The notes under the pieces are model-generated. The model ran no database searches. It was not told where the DNA came from and saw only the letters and a program-made list of their open reading frames with translations. DNA of 64,000 nt from Methylorubrum extorquens (GTDB lineage Bacteria; Pseudomonadota; Alphaproteobacteria; Rhizobiales; Beijerinckiaceae): assembly GCF_024169925.1 (NCBI RefSeq), contig NZ_JALJXF010000001.1, forward strand, positions 2,610,001 to 2,674,000, given 5' to 3'. Shown here in pieces: positions 63,463-64,000 of this stretch (position 1 is the stretch's first letter; the number at the start of each line of letters is the position of its first letter). The translations under genes were made by a program, and so were the position numbers.

Positions 63463-64000
63463 ATGAGCCCATCACAGCCAGACGGCCCCGAGGCGTTCGA
63501 TCCACCCTTCGCCGTGGACGAGCCGGCGCAGCACGCGATTCCCTTCGTGTTCAACACGCCTCATTCCGGCGCGCATTACCCCGCCTCCTTCCTTGCCTCC
63601 TCCCGGCTCGACGCGCTGGCCCTGCGCCGCTCGGAGGATGCCCATGTCGACCGGCTGTTCGCTGCGGTCGTCGGCCTCGGCGCGCCCCTGATGCGGGCGA
63701 ACTTCCCCCGCGCTTATCTCGACGTGAACCGCGAGCCCTACGAACTCGACCCCCGGATGTTCGCCGGCCGCCTGCCCTCCTTCGCCAACACCCGCTCGAT
63801 GCGGGTGGCCGGAGGCCTGGGCACGGTGCCGCGCATCGTCGCCGACGGTCAGGAGATCTACCGGGAGCGGCTGCCGGTGGAGGAGGCGGTGCGGCGCATC
63901 GAGTCGCTCTACAAGCCGTATCACCGGACCCTGCGCGGCCTAATCCACCGCACGGCGCGGACCTTCGGCCGGTCGTTCCTGATCGATTGCCACTCGATGC
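63463..64000 (+). CDS. N-formylglutamate amidohydrolase (3' end outside window)
   Basis: The first ~179 residues of an amidohydrolase that releases formate or glutamate from N-formylglutamate. Family motifs: IPFVFNTPHSGAHYPASF, EDAHVDRLF, FPRAYLDVNREPYELDPRMF, and RSFLIDCHSM at the window end (metal-binding Asp/His). The ATG at 63463 gives a short polar N-terminus. The gene continues past base 64000. Confidence 0.9.
   Translation, partial: MSPSQPDGPEAFDPPFAVDEPAQHAIPFVFNTPHSGAHYPASFLASSRLDALALRRSEDAHVDRLFAAVVGLGAPLMRANFPRAYLDVNREPYELDPRMFAGRLPSFANTRSMRVAGGLGTVPRIVADGQEIYRERLPVEEAVRRIESLYKPYHRTLRGLIHRTARTFGRSFLIDCHSM

Overview
The window looks like a chromosomal segment of a Methylobacterium/Methylorubrum-type alphaproteobacterium. 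I infer this from the high-GC coding, the gene content (a CpdR-type cell-cycle regulator, HWE/HisKA_2-type sensor kinases, an IalB-family protein, a tRNA-Arg(CCU) with a group I intron) and a dispersed palindromic repeat that recurs between genes. No database was consulted; names rest on motifs, length and context.

Layout. 1-8166: an amide/urea uptake and hydrolysis cluster on the + strand: urtC (cut at the window start), urtD, urtE, an alpha/beta hydrolase, formamidase fmdA, zinc-ribbon fmdB, an OprB-type porin and aliphatic amidase amiE. It resembles the fmd cluster of methylotrophs: the porin and ABC transporter bring small amides in and two unrelated amidases release ammonia. 8239-15065: an L,D-transpeptidase, an RND efflux adaptor/pump pair and a decayed GIY-YIG nuclease gene. 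15123-26101: gatC/gatA, a SUKH-type gene with ruvX, an isonitrile hydratase homologue, a secreted SGNH hydrolase coupled to a papain-like secreted protein, dprA, and plsY-pyrC-pyrB. 26376-33834: a Met-rich secreted protein, a cytochrome b plus Tat-exported molybdopterin oxidoreductase pair, topA, trmB and metK. 34049-41334: a HTH regulator, the intron-containing tRNA-Arg, a thermonuclease-like protein, an M48 lipoprotein protease, two glycosyltransferases and a three-PAS sensor kinase. 41404-50141: a Pro-rich membrane protein, superoxide dismutase, murJ, two HAD enzymes, an orphan carbamoyltransferase and small conserved proteins. 50222-51496: an IS110-family element inserted inside a copy of the dispersed palindrome. 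51493-64000: a LOV-domain histidine kinase, msrA, a higBA toxin-antitoxin pair, mepA, a PRC-barrel protein, nhaA, a TlpA-like thioredoxin, argH, an IalB-family protein, a DUF1178 protein, a nitrilase-family hydrolase with grxC, cpdR, and the start of an N-formylglutamate amidohydrolase gene.

The most notable structures are non-coding. (1) A two-module palindromic repeat occurs at five places, and its TGA/TCA ends form the stop codons of four neighbouring genes. (2) An IS110-family insertion sits inside that repeat, and its ~200-nt upstream non-coding end carries a 9-nt match to the target, as expected of a bridge-RNA guide. (3) tRNA-Arg(CCU) is split by a 243-nt group I intron. (4) A 97-nt near-complete hairpin lies between topA and trmB. 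Gene pairs here very often overlap by four bases (ATGA, GTGA or TTGA), which decided several start-codon choices.
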